In this document: positions 14,433-20,128 of the stretch, piece by piece | Layout: each line of letters starts with the position of its first letter | Numbering within the stretch: the first letter of the stretch is position 1 | Origin: Alteromonas_E sp964230255 | Lineage (GTDB): Bacteria; Pseudomonadota; Gammaproteobacteria; Enterobacterales; Alteromonadaceae | Direction of reading: 5' to 3' | Length of the DNA: 20,128 bases | Assembly (NCBI GenBank): GCA_964230255.1 | Contig: CAXRGW010000027.1 | Span: forward strand, 1 to 20,128 | Notes under the pieces: model-generated | Database searches by the model: none | What the model saw: the letters and a program-made list of their open reading frames with translations, nothing else | Told to the model about the DNA's origin: nothing | Made by a program: the position numbers and the translations under genes

Positions 14433-15425
14433 TTAACCTTGATTGAGAAGTTCTGTTAACTCTATTAAAGCAGCATTTGCGCGGGAAATATAGTTCGCCA
14501 TCACTAATGAGTGATTAGCAAATATACCAAAACCACCGCCATTTAGTATCATTGGCGACCAAACTGGCATCTGAGTTGCTTCTAACTCGCGAATTATCTG
14601 TTGCAAACTGACGGTAGCGTTCTTTTTTTCCAACACATCAGCAAAATCACGCTCAATAGCTTTCAAGAAATGTAACAATGCCCAACTAGCACCACGCGCT
14701 TCGTAAAAATTGTCATCAATTTTGAACCAACTCGTCTTCGTTTGCAGTTTTGTGCTTGTCGGCGTTGACTGATTAGCTTCAGAATCACCCGCCAAATCGG
14801 TGTTGTAAATTTCTGTACCAACACTAGCACTCAATTTCTGTGACATGCTACCCAAGCGTTTCTCAACCTGTTTTAACCAATCGCGCAAATTATCGGCACG
14901 CGTGTAAAACTGACTGTCATCAGCTTGCCTATCGCCTAATTCAGAGCGATACGTACGCAATAAGTCGAGCGCTTCTGAGTACTGTGACTCTGCTGAAGGT
15001 AATAACCAACTAAGATGATCAATGTTGAGTTTCGGTTGTGCCGCAATTAAGCGCGTATTTTCAACCGACTGGGACTGCGAGCGACTAAAATCTTTACGCA
15101 TAGCTAATGCAAGATCACGCATCATCTCTAGTGCTCCGAACTCCCACGCCGGCATGTTGTCGACAAATACCGACGGCGGCATCAAGTCATTGGACAAGTA
15201 GCCACCAGGCTTATTGAGTAGCGTATCACCGACTTCGATCAGCGCTGTTGTCGTGGTGTAACCAGCTACCACTTCTTCATTGTGTGCAAGTGCGTGATCG
15301 GCAGCGCGTTGATTGACATCAAACACATCGGGTTCCTGACTCCAATACCAACCTAATAAGGTGAGAAGTAATAGTAGAACCAGCGCTAGCGCTGACATCG
15401 ATTTTGCATTTAACAATGTTTTCAT
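14433..15425 (-). CDS. DUF2333-family inner-membrane protein
   Basis: A 330-residue protein with one N-terminal membrane helix (about 11-28) and a large domain expected to be periplasmic. The block TALIEVGDTLLNKPGGYLSN, DNMPAWEFGALE and FSRSQSQS is characteristic, from memory, of DUF2333, found across Gammaproteobacteria with no established function. A helical, charged middle (about 125-220) is followed by the conserved stretch YEARGASWALLHFLKAI. The ATG at 15425 is chosen because GGGA stands just upstream; an in-frame start at 15458 would add eleven polar residues before the anchor. First gene of a two-gene operon with the outer-membrane barrel gene, which suggests an envelope role. Confidence 0.88.
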   Translation of the reverse strand: MKTLLNAKSMSALALVLLLLLTLLGWYWSQEPDVFDVNQRAADHALAHNEEVVAGYTTTTALIEVGDTLLNKPGGYLSNDLMPPSVFVDNMPAWEFGALEMMRDLALAMRKDFSRSQSQSVENTRLIAAQPKLNIDHLSWLLPSAESQYSEALDLLRTYRSELGDRQADDSQFYTRADNLRDWLKQVEKRLGSMSQKLSASVGTEIYNTDLAGDSEANQSTPTSTKLQTKTSWFKIDDNFYEARGASWALLHFLKAIERDFADVLEKKNATVSLQQIIRELEATQMPVWSPMILNGGGFGIFANHSLVMANYISRANAALIELTELLNQG

Positions 15426-15450
15426 AGATCCCTTAAATTTGCATTCAGTC

Positions 15451-15467
15451 AGAAACAAAAAGTTTCT
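15451..15467 (-). repeat. Small inverted repeat upstream of the DUF2333 gene
   Basis: AGAAAC and GTTTCT form a perfect 6-bp stem around five As, 26-42 bases before the start codon. A weak promoter (TTGTGA, 17 bp, TTAGTA on the minus strand) lies upstream of it. Possible operator or leader hairpin; may be chance. Confidence 0.25.
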
Positions 15468-15502
15468 TTATTACTAAACTATGAGTGTAGTTGATCACAA
15501 GA

Positions 15503-15526
15503 TTTAAGTCTGCTTTTTTAAGTCTG
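15503..15526. repeat. Tandem 10-base direct repeat between the psp and DUF2333 operons
   Basis: TTTAAGTCTG occurs at 15503-15512 and again at 15517-15526, a 14-base period. It lies between the last psp-operon gene and the DUF2333 promoter region. Its role is unknown. Confidence 0.4.
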
Positions 15527-15527
15527 A

Positions 15528-15854
15528 CTAATAGTTCGCTTGCGGCTTATCGCGACATACTAAGTACAGTAATATTGCGATAGTAATCGGCCAAAGTGCA
15601 CTCAAGCCAATAGCGGCAAAGGCGGTAGCCGCAACGACAGCAGTGACTACAAACACAGCTAAAATACCGGTGGCTAAAACGGCCGCCAAGGCCAATACAA
15701 CCAAGGTTAAAACGACTCCACCAACAAACCACTCAACTACTTCATGATGCATATCGTTGAGATCAAGATGGATGTGCATTGGTGTGATAGGTGCAAAGTC
15801 AATCACGTGAAACACTGTCCATATTATCAAGACTGCAATCAAGAGCTTCTTCAT
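15528..15854 (-). CDS. Small membrane protein, last gene of the psp-like operon
   Basis: A 108-residue protein not recognised as a known family. It has a hydrophobic N-terminal segment (about 3-20), a short polar His/Asp-rich loop (MHIHLDLNDMHHEVVEWF region, about 26-43), then a long, very hydrophobic Ala/Val/Leu-rich stretch (about 44-99) long enough for two more helices, and a short tail (CRDKPQANY). It starts three bases after the pspC stop with its ribosome binding site (GGAGCG) inside the pspC end, so it is almost certainly co-translated with PspC. It has no leucine-zipper character and is not PspB or PspD by sequence. A role in membrane stress is inferred from context only. Confidence 0.8.
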   Translation of the reverse strand: MKKLLIAVLIIWTVFHVIDFAPITPMHIHLDLNDMHHEVVEWFVGGVVLTLVVLALAAVLATGILAVFVVTAVVAATAFAAIGLSALWPITIAILLYLVCRDKPQANY

Positions 15855-15857
15855 GGT

Positions 15858-16058
15858 TTAGCGCTCCTTAAGAATAAGACTCGCAATTAGGTATGCCATG
15901 CCGCAGAACATGGGTGCGATAAACATACCAATGATCATTGCGACGCGAACGTAAAACACGTCAAAATCAAATTGACGGGCTAGACCACCTGCTAAACCCG
16001 TAATGATTTTTTCGCGACGACTACGATAAAGTTTGTGGATATCGAATGACTCTTTCAT
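15858..16058 (-). CDS. pspC: PspC-domain membrane protein (short form)
   Basis: A 66-residue protein that is essentially one PspC domain: KLYRSRREKIITGLAGGLARQF (9-30) followed by a hydrophobic segment (about 36-63) ending in Lys-Glu-Arg. E. coli PspC is about twice as long, with a C-terminal part that helps bind PspA and PspB; that part is missing here and no PspB gene is present. Family knowledge: PspC senses membrane stress and recruits PspA. Here the neighbouring 108-residue membrane protein may supply the missing function (inference). GGAGG precedes the start. The gene follows pspA by 32 bases, with a GC hairpin in between. Confidence 0.9.
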   Translation of the reverse strand: MKESFDIHKLYRSRREKIITGLAGGLARQFDFDVFYVRVAMIIGMFIAPMFCGMAYLIASLILKER

Positions 16059-16084
16059 TACTGCCTCCGGTTGGTGAAGGTAAT

Positions 16085-16102
16085 GCGGCCCTAGGCGGCC
16101 GC
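16085..16102 (-). repeat. GC-rich hairpin at the pspA-pspC junction
   Basis: GCGGCC (16085-16090) and GGCCGC (16097-16102) form a perfect six-GC-pair stem around CTAGGC, covering the pspA stop codon. With no T-run it is not a classical terminator; it could stabilise the upstream pspA message or damp pspC expression. Confidence 0.45.
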
Positions 16103-16804
16103 TTTCGTATTTGCTTTCGTTGACTTAGTCGCAGGCTTTTTGAGTTTAGCTTTCATTTTCGCCAATTCAGCTTCGACATTGTCGTCTTTTTCAAGCTGCG
16201 CAAATTGTTGCTCTAGATTGGCAGCTTCTGAAGATGAAGGAACAATGTCAAAAGCATCCACTTGTGCTTCAAGTGCTTCTACGCGACTTTCATATTGCTC
16301 AAAACGCGTTACCGCATCTTCTACTGCATTGCTGTTTACCGTTTGCTTCGCCTGTAAACGCACGGCTGAGTTTTGCTTGCGAACAACTAAACTCTTTTGT
16401 TTGCTGCGCGCTTCATTTAACTTACTTTGTAAACGCGCAGTATCCTCTTGAATGTTTTTAATCAAATCATCCAGTTGCGTTTTTTGCTCTTCTAAAGCTG
16501 CAATTTTGACTTCCACACCATGCTTTTCAGTCAGCGCAGCGCGAGCTAAATCATCACGTTGTTTATCCACCGCTAGTTGCGCTTTTTGCTGCCAGTTGTC
16601 AGCTTGCTTTTGCAACCCTGCAATCTGTCTGTCTAGCTGCTTCTGCTCAGCCAAGTTCTTAGCGGCGACCGAACGGATCTCAACAAGTGTCTCTTCCATT
16701 TCCTGAATAATTAGTCGGATGACTTTTTCAGGATCTTCAGCCTTGTCTAGCATTGCGTTGATGTTAGCTTGTACGATGTCCGAAATTCTTGAAAACATTC
16801 CCAT
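16091..16804 (-). CDS. pspA: Phage shock protein A (PspA/IM30 family)
   Basis: A 237-residue, almost entirely helical coiled-coil protein of the PspA/IM30/ESCRT-III-like family. The N-terminus MGMFSRISDIVQANINAMLD, the next segment KAEDPEKVIRLIIQEMEETL and the RSVAAKNLAEQKQLDRQI stretch align closely with E. coli PspA, including the amphipathic first helix used for membrane binding. The C-terminus is Lys/Ala/Thr-rich (about 220-237) and longer than in E. coli. In the family, PspA oligomers protect a damaged inner membrane and, at rest, inhibit the sigma-54 activator PspF. GGAG precedes the ATG. It is second in the operon, 14 bases after the small secreted protein gene. No pspF is in the window. 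Confidence 0.96.
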   Translation of the reverse strand: MGMFSRISDIVQANINAMLDKAEDPEKVIRLIIQEMEETLVEIRSVAAKNLAEQKQLDRQIAGLQKQADNWQQKAQLAVDKQRDDLARAALTEKHGVEVKIAALEEQKTQLDDLIKNIQEDTARLQSKLNEARSKQKSLVVRKQNSAVRLQAKQTVNSNAVEDAVTRFEQYESRVEALEAQVDAFDIVPSSSEAANLEQQFAQLEKDDNVEAELAKMKAKLKKPATKSTKANTKAAA

Positions 16805-16818
16805 GATTTACTCCTCAA

Positions 16819-17100
16819 TTATTCTGATTTGGGTTGCTCGTTAGTAGCAGCATCTTTGGCGGCTAGCTCAGTGACTGTAACTTTGGTCTGAACGTCAGGT
16901 TCTTGGTCCGTCAATACATGAGTAGCGTTGGCAACTGTTTCGGTTGCTTGGTGCTGCAATTCATCAATTGTTAGCTCTACAGCACTATCCAACATACGAC
17001 TTAAAATGTTCGTTAGTACTGATTCTTGTGCATGCGCTACTGGTGCAGTAAATGCGGCACCAATTAGTGCGATTGTTGCGATAGTCTTAGTAGCTTTCAT
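16819..17100 (-). CDS. Small secreted protein, first gene of the psp-like operon
   Basis: A 93-residue protein with a clear signal peptide (1-24, ending PVAHA before QESVLT). The mature 69 residues are acidic with no cysteine: an amphipathic helical first half (about 28-62, with the stretch NILSRMLDSAVELTIDELQH) and a disordered, charged C-terminus. I do not recognise the family. It lies directly behind the sigma-54 promoter and 14 bases before pspA, so it should be the most promoter-proximal product of the envelope stress operon. A periplasmic sensor or protective role would fit but is inference only. The ribosome binding site AAAGGGA precedes the ATG. Confidence 0.82.
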   Translation of the reverse strand: MKATKTIATIALIGAAFTAPVAHAQESVLTNILSRMLDSAVELTIDELQHQATETVANATHVLTDQEPDVQTKVTVTELAAKDAATNEQPKSE

Positions 17101-17149
17101 TGTCTTATCCCTTTCAAACGAGTCACTGATTGTGAGTTATCAAAGGTAT

Positions 17150-17166
17150 AGCGAGAGCTGTGCCAA
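17150..17166 (-). promoter_or_regulatory. Sigma-54 (-24/-12) promoter of the psp-like operon
   Basis: On the minus strand TTGGCACAGCTCTCGCT matches the sigma-54 consensus YTGGCACGRNNNTTGCW at 13 of its 15 specified or degenerate non-N positions or better, with the essential GG and GC exactly spaced. The predicted start, near 17139, leaves a leader of about 39 bases before the first gene. Sigma-54 dependence with PspF is the established mode for enterobacterial psp operons. Confidence 0.85.
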
Positions 17167-17203
17167 TTCTCAAAATAAATTACAAGCTGTTGTTTTGTAT
17201 ATA

Positions 17204-17220
17204 TTTAATTGCAAATTAAA
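17204..17220. promoter_or_regulatory. A/T-rich palindrome, candidate enhancer or IHF-type site for the psp promoter
   Basis: TTTAATT-GCA-AATTAAA has perfect 7-bp arms, centred about 73 bases upstream of the predicted sigma-54 start, where activator-binding sites or IHF sites are usually found. No PspF consensus is verified; A/T-rich palindromes can be chance. Confidence 0.4.
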
Positions 17221-17262
17221 GCGTTTTATGGATGTTTCAGCGAGGATTTAAATAATAGTCAA

Positions 17263-17298
17263 TGGTTAAAATGACCAGGGCTTTAGTCATTTTAACCA
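17263..17298 (-). terminator. Long perfect hairpin between dusA and the psp-like operon
   Basis: TGGTTAAAATGAC (17263-17275) and GTCATTTTAACCA (17286-17298) form a perfect 13-bp stem around a 10-base loop, 15 bases past the dusA stop. No strong T-run follows on the minus strand (TTGACTATTATTT), so it is a probable but atypical terminator. It would insulate the regulated psp operon from dusA transcription. Confidence 0.55.
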
Positions 17299-17312
17299 AA
17301 TGAATGGTGAAA

Positions 17313-18329
17313 TTAGTTACTACGTGCAGCGAAGTGTTGCTTTGATTGTTCAATCGTGGCTTGTACAGCCTCAAATCCACGCAAAAGGATATCGGATTGC
17401 GGATTCCTGCCGGTGCCATTCTGACTCAAATAGCGGCGCCATACACGGCCCCCCGGTTGTCCTTGAAACAAACCAAGCATGTGCCGAGCAACATGCCATT
17501 CACGCTCGCCCTTTGCCACTTGCTGGCGAATGTAGTTTTGCATTTTAATCACAACCATTTCGCGCGTGGGCACTGGCTGTGGATCAGAATAGAAGGTTTC
17601 ATCAACACTGGCGAGAAGGTAAGGGTTGGCGTAAATCTCGCGCCCAAGCATAACGCCATCCACATATGATAGGTGCTGTTGGGCGTCATCAAAGGTCTTG
17701 ATCCCACCATTAATGCTAATTGATAGCTCTGGGAACTCCTGCTTTAACGCATACACGCGAGGATAACTCAGCGGCGGAATGTCGCGATTTTCTTTGGGAC
17801 TTAGCCCTTGCAACCAAGCTTTCCGCGCATGAATAATAAAAGTATCGCACCCCGCGTCCGCCACTTCGCAAACAAAACGCGTGAGATCTTCATACTCATC
17901 CATGTCGTCAATACCGATGCGGCACTTTACCGTCACCGGAATATCTACTTCTTTTTGCATTGCTTTAATACAGTCTGCCACAACCGTCGGTTCAGCCATT
18001 AAGCAAGCACCAAATCGGCCATTCTTAACTCGATCAGATGGGCAGCCTACATTGATATTTATTTCGTCATAGCCGAGTGTTTGCGCTTTGGCACAGCATT
18101 GAGCCATAGCCGCTGGATCAGAGCCGCCTAGTTGCAATGCCACCGGATGCTCTTCACTATTGAAGCTAAGATAATCGCCTTTGCCGAAAATAATCGCCCC
18201 GGTCGTTACCATTTCTGTGTACAACAACGCATGACGACTCAAAGTTCGATAGAAGTAACGACAGTGCTTGTCCGTCCAATCAAGCATTGGGGCAACGGAA
18301 AAAGTTCTGTCTATAGTTGTGCGATTCAT
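17313..18329 (-). CDS. dusA: tRNA-dihydrouridine synthase A (DusA)
   Basis: A 338-residue FMN-dependent enzyme that reduces specific uridines in the tRNA D-loop (U20 and U20a for DusA) with NADPH. Motifs run FSVAPMLDWTDKHCR at the N-terminus, INVGCPSDRV with the catalytic cysteine at about residue 96, VKCRIGID, the DusA signature HARKAWLQGLSPKENR, SINGGI and the phosphate-binding GVMLGREIYANP, and the C-terminal helical domain is complete. The ATG at 18329 is preferred to the in-frame TTG two codons upstream; neither has a strong Shine-Dalgarno. It is monocistronic: a long hairpin follows, and the gene upstream is divergent. Confidence 0.97.
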   Translation of the reverse strand: MNRTTIDRTFSVAPMLDWTDKHCRYFYRTLSRHALLYTEMVTTGAIIFGKGDYLSFNSEEHPVALQLGGSDPAAMAQCCAKAQTLGYDEININVGCPSDRVKNGRFGACLMAEPTVVADCIKAMQKEVDIPVTVKCRIGIDDMDEYEDLTRFVCEVADAGCDTFIIHARKAWLQGLSPKENRDIPPLSYPRVYALKQEFPELSISINGGIKTFDDAQQHLSYVDGVMLGREIYANPYLLASVDETFYSDPQPVPTREMVVIKMQNYIRQQVAKGEREWHVARHMLGLFQGQPGGRVWRRYLSQNGTGRNPQSDILLRGFEAVQATIEQSKQHFAARSN

Positions 18330-18394
18330 ACTCAATCTAAAATACTGCTTTAATTAAATACCAAAAATACAATTTTTGCTGGCAAACTCGGCCT

Positions 18395-18463
18395 GAAAAA
18401 AGTGTTGCATCTTAACACATTATCCCTGTTGAACACCAAATGCGCTGGGCCGAACACTTTTTC
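18395..18463. repeat. Inverted repeat in the dusA / ankyrin-protein divergent region
   Basis: GAAAAAAGTGTT (18395-18406) pairs with AACACTTTTTC (18453-18463) over 11 bp with one bulged A, around 46 bases. Inside are two further AACAC motifs (18414-18418 and 18432-18436). It could be paired operator sites or a structured leader on the dusA side; no gene is visible in it. The rest of the 208-base divergent gap holds only the candidate promoter at 18483-18511. Confidence 0.45.
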
Positions 18464-18482
18464 AAACGCACTGTCATAGTGG

Positions 18483-18511
18483 TTGAATAAGCAAAAAGAC
18501 TAGAAGATACT
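18483..18511 (+). promoter_or_regulatory. Putative promoter of the ankyrin-repeat secreted protein gene
   Basis: TTGAAT (18483-18488), a 17-bp spacer and GATACT (18506-18511). The predicted start near 18518 gives a short leader carrying the GAGGGA ribosome binding site at 18525-18530. Confidence 0.45.
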
Positions 18512-18537
18512 CATGCCATTTTGTGAGGGACGTTTAG

Positions 18538-20128
18538 ATGTTGCTAAGAATGCTAACAGTAATTTTGCTTTCGTTTACTGCCAGCGCCATAGCCGCGATT
18601 CAACCAACATTTTCGGTTAACAAAGAGCTCGTTTGCGAAGTATATCTGAATGCCTATAACCAGCAATTAATAGCTGGACTTGAACCTTCTTTTGCAACCA
18701 TCGAAGTAAAAGCTCATGAGAATGGGACAGTCTATACACCTGATATAGAACATTCGATCCCCGTCACGTTTTCCCAACCCATAGAGCACAGTGATGTTAA
18801 TTGGATGCAATGGACCCTTATACAAGGCATGGACCACAGTTTTAAGTGGGGCGGCACTGCGACTAACATCACCGCTATCGGCCAATTAAAACCGACCTCA
18901 GACAGCTCGTTCGTTTTACAAGTTCGAGCAATTGGTTGGCGGGGCCCCTATTTCACTGTTTTACTCATAAAGGATACAGAATTACAGGCCTTAATCGACA
19001 GCGCAGATAAATCATCTGGAATAATACCTTTCCGAGAAAGCCAGGCGTTGAAAATCTACCCTAATCAGGAACAAAACGTCAGATATGGTGTGACCAACTT
19101 ATTCGAGTTTGGCGGCCAATTTTATTCTGTTACCAATGATACTGTTTTAAACGTTACCTCTGGCGAGCCCAAAGTCGTTTGTAAACTGGGTTTAGTTTCA
19201 ACCTTCAGCTCTTCACAGCTTACTGCACTAGAGGCCGCAGCAAACAATAGTTTAATGACTAAAGGAGTTACCCATATCCGTTCCTACTACGGTTCTATGG
19301 GAAATCCCCATCGCTTTGTAAAAGACGGGTTTAAAACAGCAATTGAAAAGCCCTGGCTAGTAAGGACATCTAAGCAAGGTGAGTGTTTTGTGGGCGAATA
19401 CATCGATAGCTGCGATAAAAATCGCCGCATAGAGGCAGTACTAGAACAATTCGCTGCGACTGATCCATGGAGTTATCGAGAAATCCAAGCCATTCGGCAC
19501 CACATGGACGGCGCACATTTAATACTAAGCCGCTATTACGCAGATCAGCTCCATATTGAAAGCGCCGCAGCACAAGGTATGGCGACTCAAGCAATCTATG
19601 ATTTGCTGGCGCGAACGGTCTTTCTTCACCCTTATATTCGCAATGGTGTGGAGAGCATTGAGCCGGCGGAAAATCCATATACGTTAGACCAAATCGATGG
19701 CTCCATTGCAACCAACTGGTTCGGCAAAACACAGCTTATGTGGGCGGCCCATTTTAATGATTACGATGCGTTACATCGCATACTGGACACTGGCACTGAT
19801 TTAACGAGTACCACTCATTCTAATAATGATTATGCATCTGTACAGTTTCTCAATCGTTCTGCGCTGACTTACGCGGCTGAAAATAGCACTGTACCTGTGA
19901 TCCAAGCGCTGTTAAGCGCTGGCTTAGATCCCAACATCAAAGATTCAGAAGGCAATGGTATTGAGCATTATTTTAACAAAAATCTAACTTTAGATATGAC
20001 CTGGGCAGCACTAAAGGATGCTACAAATGCGCCAATAAAGGCCAGCTTTAACTGTCAACAAGCCCGCACTAATCAAGAGCTTGCGATTTGCGCTAGCCAA
20101 GGCTTGTCCGTATACGACCAACAAATGG
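18538..20128 (+). CDS. Secreted ankyrin-repeat protein with C-terminal LprI/DUF1311-like domain (3' truncated by window edge)
   Basis: An uninterrupted reading frame of 530 codons that runs off the right edge. GAGGGA stands 7 bases before ATG 18538. A signal peptide covers residues 1-19 (MLLRMLTVILLSFTASAIA). Residues 20 to about 390 are an exported region I do not recognise: a beta-rich part to about 215, then a helical part. Two ankyrin-type repeats follow: about 396-428 (KTQLMWAAHFNDYDALHRIL) and 440-472 (SALTYAAENSTVPVIQALLS, then AGLDPNIKDSEGN). From about 503, SFNCQQARTNQELAICASQG followed by LSVYDQQM has the C-x3-A-x2-x-x-E-x2-IC spacing of the LprI/DUF1311 family, which includes lysozyme inhibitors. 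A periplasmic or outer-membrane-associated protein, perhaps protective or inhibitory; function is inferred only and the C-terminus is not visible. Confidence 0.85.
   Translation, partial: MLLRMLTVILLSFTASAIAAIQPTFSVNKELVCEVYLNAYNQQLIAGLEPSFATIEVKAHENGTVYTPDIEHSIPVTFSQPIEHSDVNWMQWTLIQGMDHSFKWGGTATNITAIGQLKPTSDSSFVLQVRAIGWRGPYFTVLLIKDTELQALIDSADKSSGIIPFRESQALKIYPNQEQNVRYGVTNLFEFGGQFYSVTNDTVLNVTSGEPKVVCKLGLVSTFSSSQLTALEAAANNSLMTKGVTHIRSYYGSMGNPHRFVKDGFKTAIEKPWLVRTSKQGECFVGEYIDSCDKNRRIEAVLEQFAATDPWSYREIQAIRHHMDGAHLILSRYYADQLHIESAAAQGMATQAIYDLLARTVFLHPYIRNGVESIEPAENPYTLDQIDGSIATNWFGKTQLMWAAHFNDYDALHRILDTGTDLTSTTHSNNDYASVQFLNRSALTYAAENSTVPVIQALLSAGLDPNIKDSEGNGIEHYFNKNLTLDMTWAALKDATNAPIKASFNCQQARTNQELAICASQGLSVYDQQM

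Noticed and set aside
15426..15458. An earlier ATG for the DUF2333 protein
   Set aside because: No good ribosome binding site, and the extension reads through the GGGA element that serves the ATG at 15425.
15547..15732. A minus-strand Cys-rich frame inside the small psp-operon membrane protein
   Set aside because: It is a shifted-frame shadow of the 108-residue membrane protein, which has a ribosome binding site and operon spacing.
15528..15854. Identifying the small psp-operon membrane protein as PspB or PspD
   Set aside because: It has more hydrophobic segments and lacks the leucine-zipper-like cytoplasmic part of PspB; there is no sequence resemblance I can point to.
18440..18490. A 16-codon ORF in the dusA/ankyrin gap
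   Set aside because: No ribosome binding site and it overlaps the inverted repeat and candidate promoter.
18667..18885. A minus-strand reading frame of 72 codons
   Set aside because: It is antisense to the long plus-strand secreted ankyrin gene, which has a signal peptide, ribosome binding site and recognisable domains.
19370..19732. A minus-strand reading frame of 120 codons
   Set aside because: Also antisense to the ankyrin gene; no ribosome binding site or recognisable family.

Overview
The window reads as chromosome of a gammaproteobacterium, most likely a marine Alteromonadales-type organism. This is inferred from the gene set: TrmA, FabR, CysJIH and DusA of enterobacterial type, and families I recognise by memory from Shewanella, Alteromonas and Vibrio relatives (DUF5610, TIGR03899/DUF2806, DUF2333, TIGR04219). 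I see no transposase, integrase, phage gene, tRNA gene or CRISPR array, so most of it looks like core genome.

Layout. Positions 1-345 (minus strand) hold the start of a ribosomal RNA operon: two tandem growth-type promoters and a boxB/boxA antitermination leader, with the 16S gene beyond the left edge. Divergent from it is a membrane-anchored RRM RNA-binding protein (496-960). Next come a DUF5610 protein (minus), trmA (plus) and fabR (minus). fabR is divergent from an acyl-CoA delta-9 desaturase, and a perfect FabR-type palindrome sits over the desaturase's predicted transcription start. After a shared terminator come a small secreted protein with a Pho-box-like array upstream (5478-5924), a response-regulator/EAL phosphodiesterase (6001-8241, minus) and a TIGR03899 protein (8339-9253, plus).

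Positions 9254-13507 are the assimilatory sulfate reduction operon cysJ-cysI-cysH (minus), with overlapping start and stop codons and a TTG start for cysJ. Positions 13669-15425 are a two-gene envelope operon (DUF2333 inner-membrane protein, then a TIGR04219 outer-membrane barrel). Positions 15528-17100 are a phage-shock-type envelope stress operon: small secreted protein, PspA, short PspC, small membrane protein. It is preceded by a near-consensus sigma-54 (-24/-12) promoter. dusA (17313-18329, minus) follows. The right edge holds the first 530 codons of a secreted protein with ankyrin repeats and the start of an LprI/DUF1311-type domain; it runs off the window.

Most notable are three regulatory sites read directly from the DNA (FabR operator, Pho-box-like triple repeat, sigma-54 psp promoter), the unusual composition of the psp operon, and the ankyrin-LprI secreted fusion. 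I found no clear evidence for a wholly new multi-gene system. The least characterised parts are the two extra psp-operon genes, the Pho-box-associated small protein and the edge ORF.
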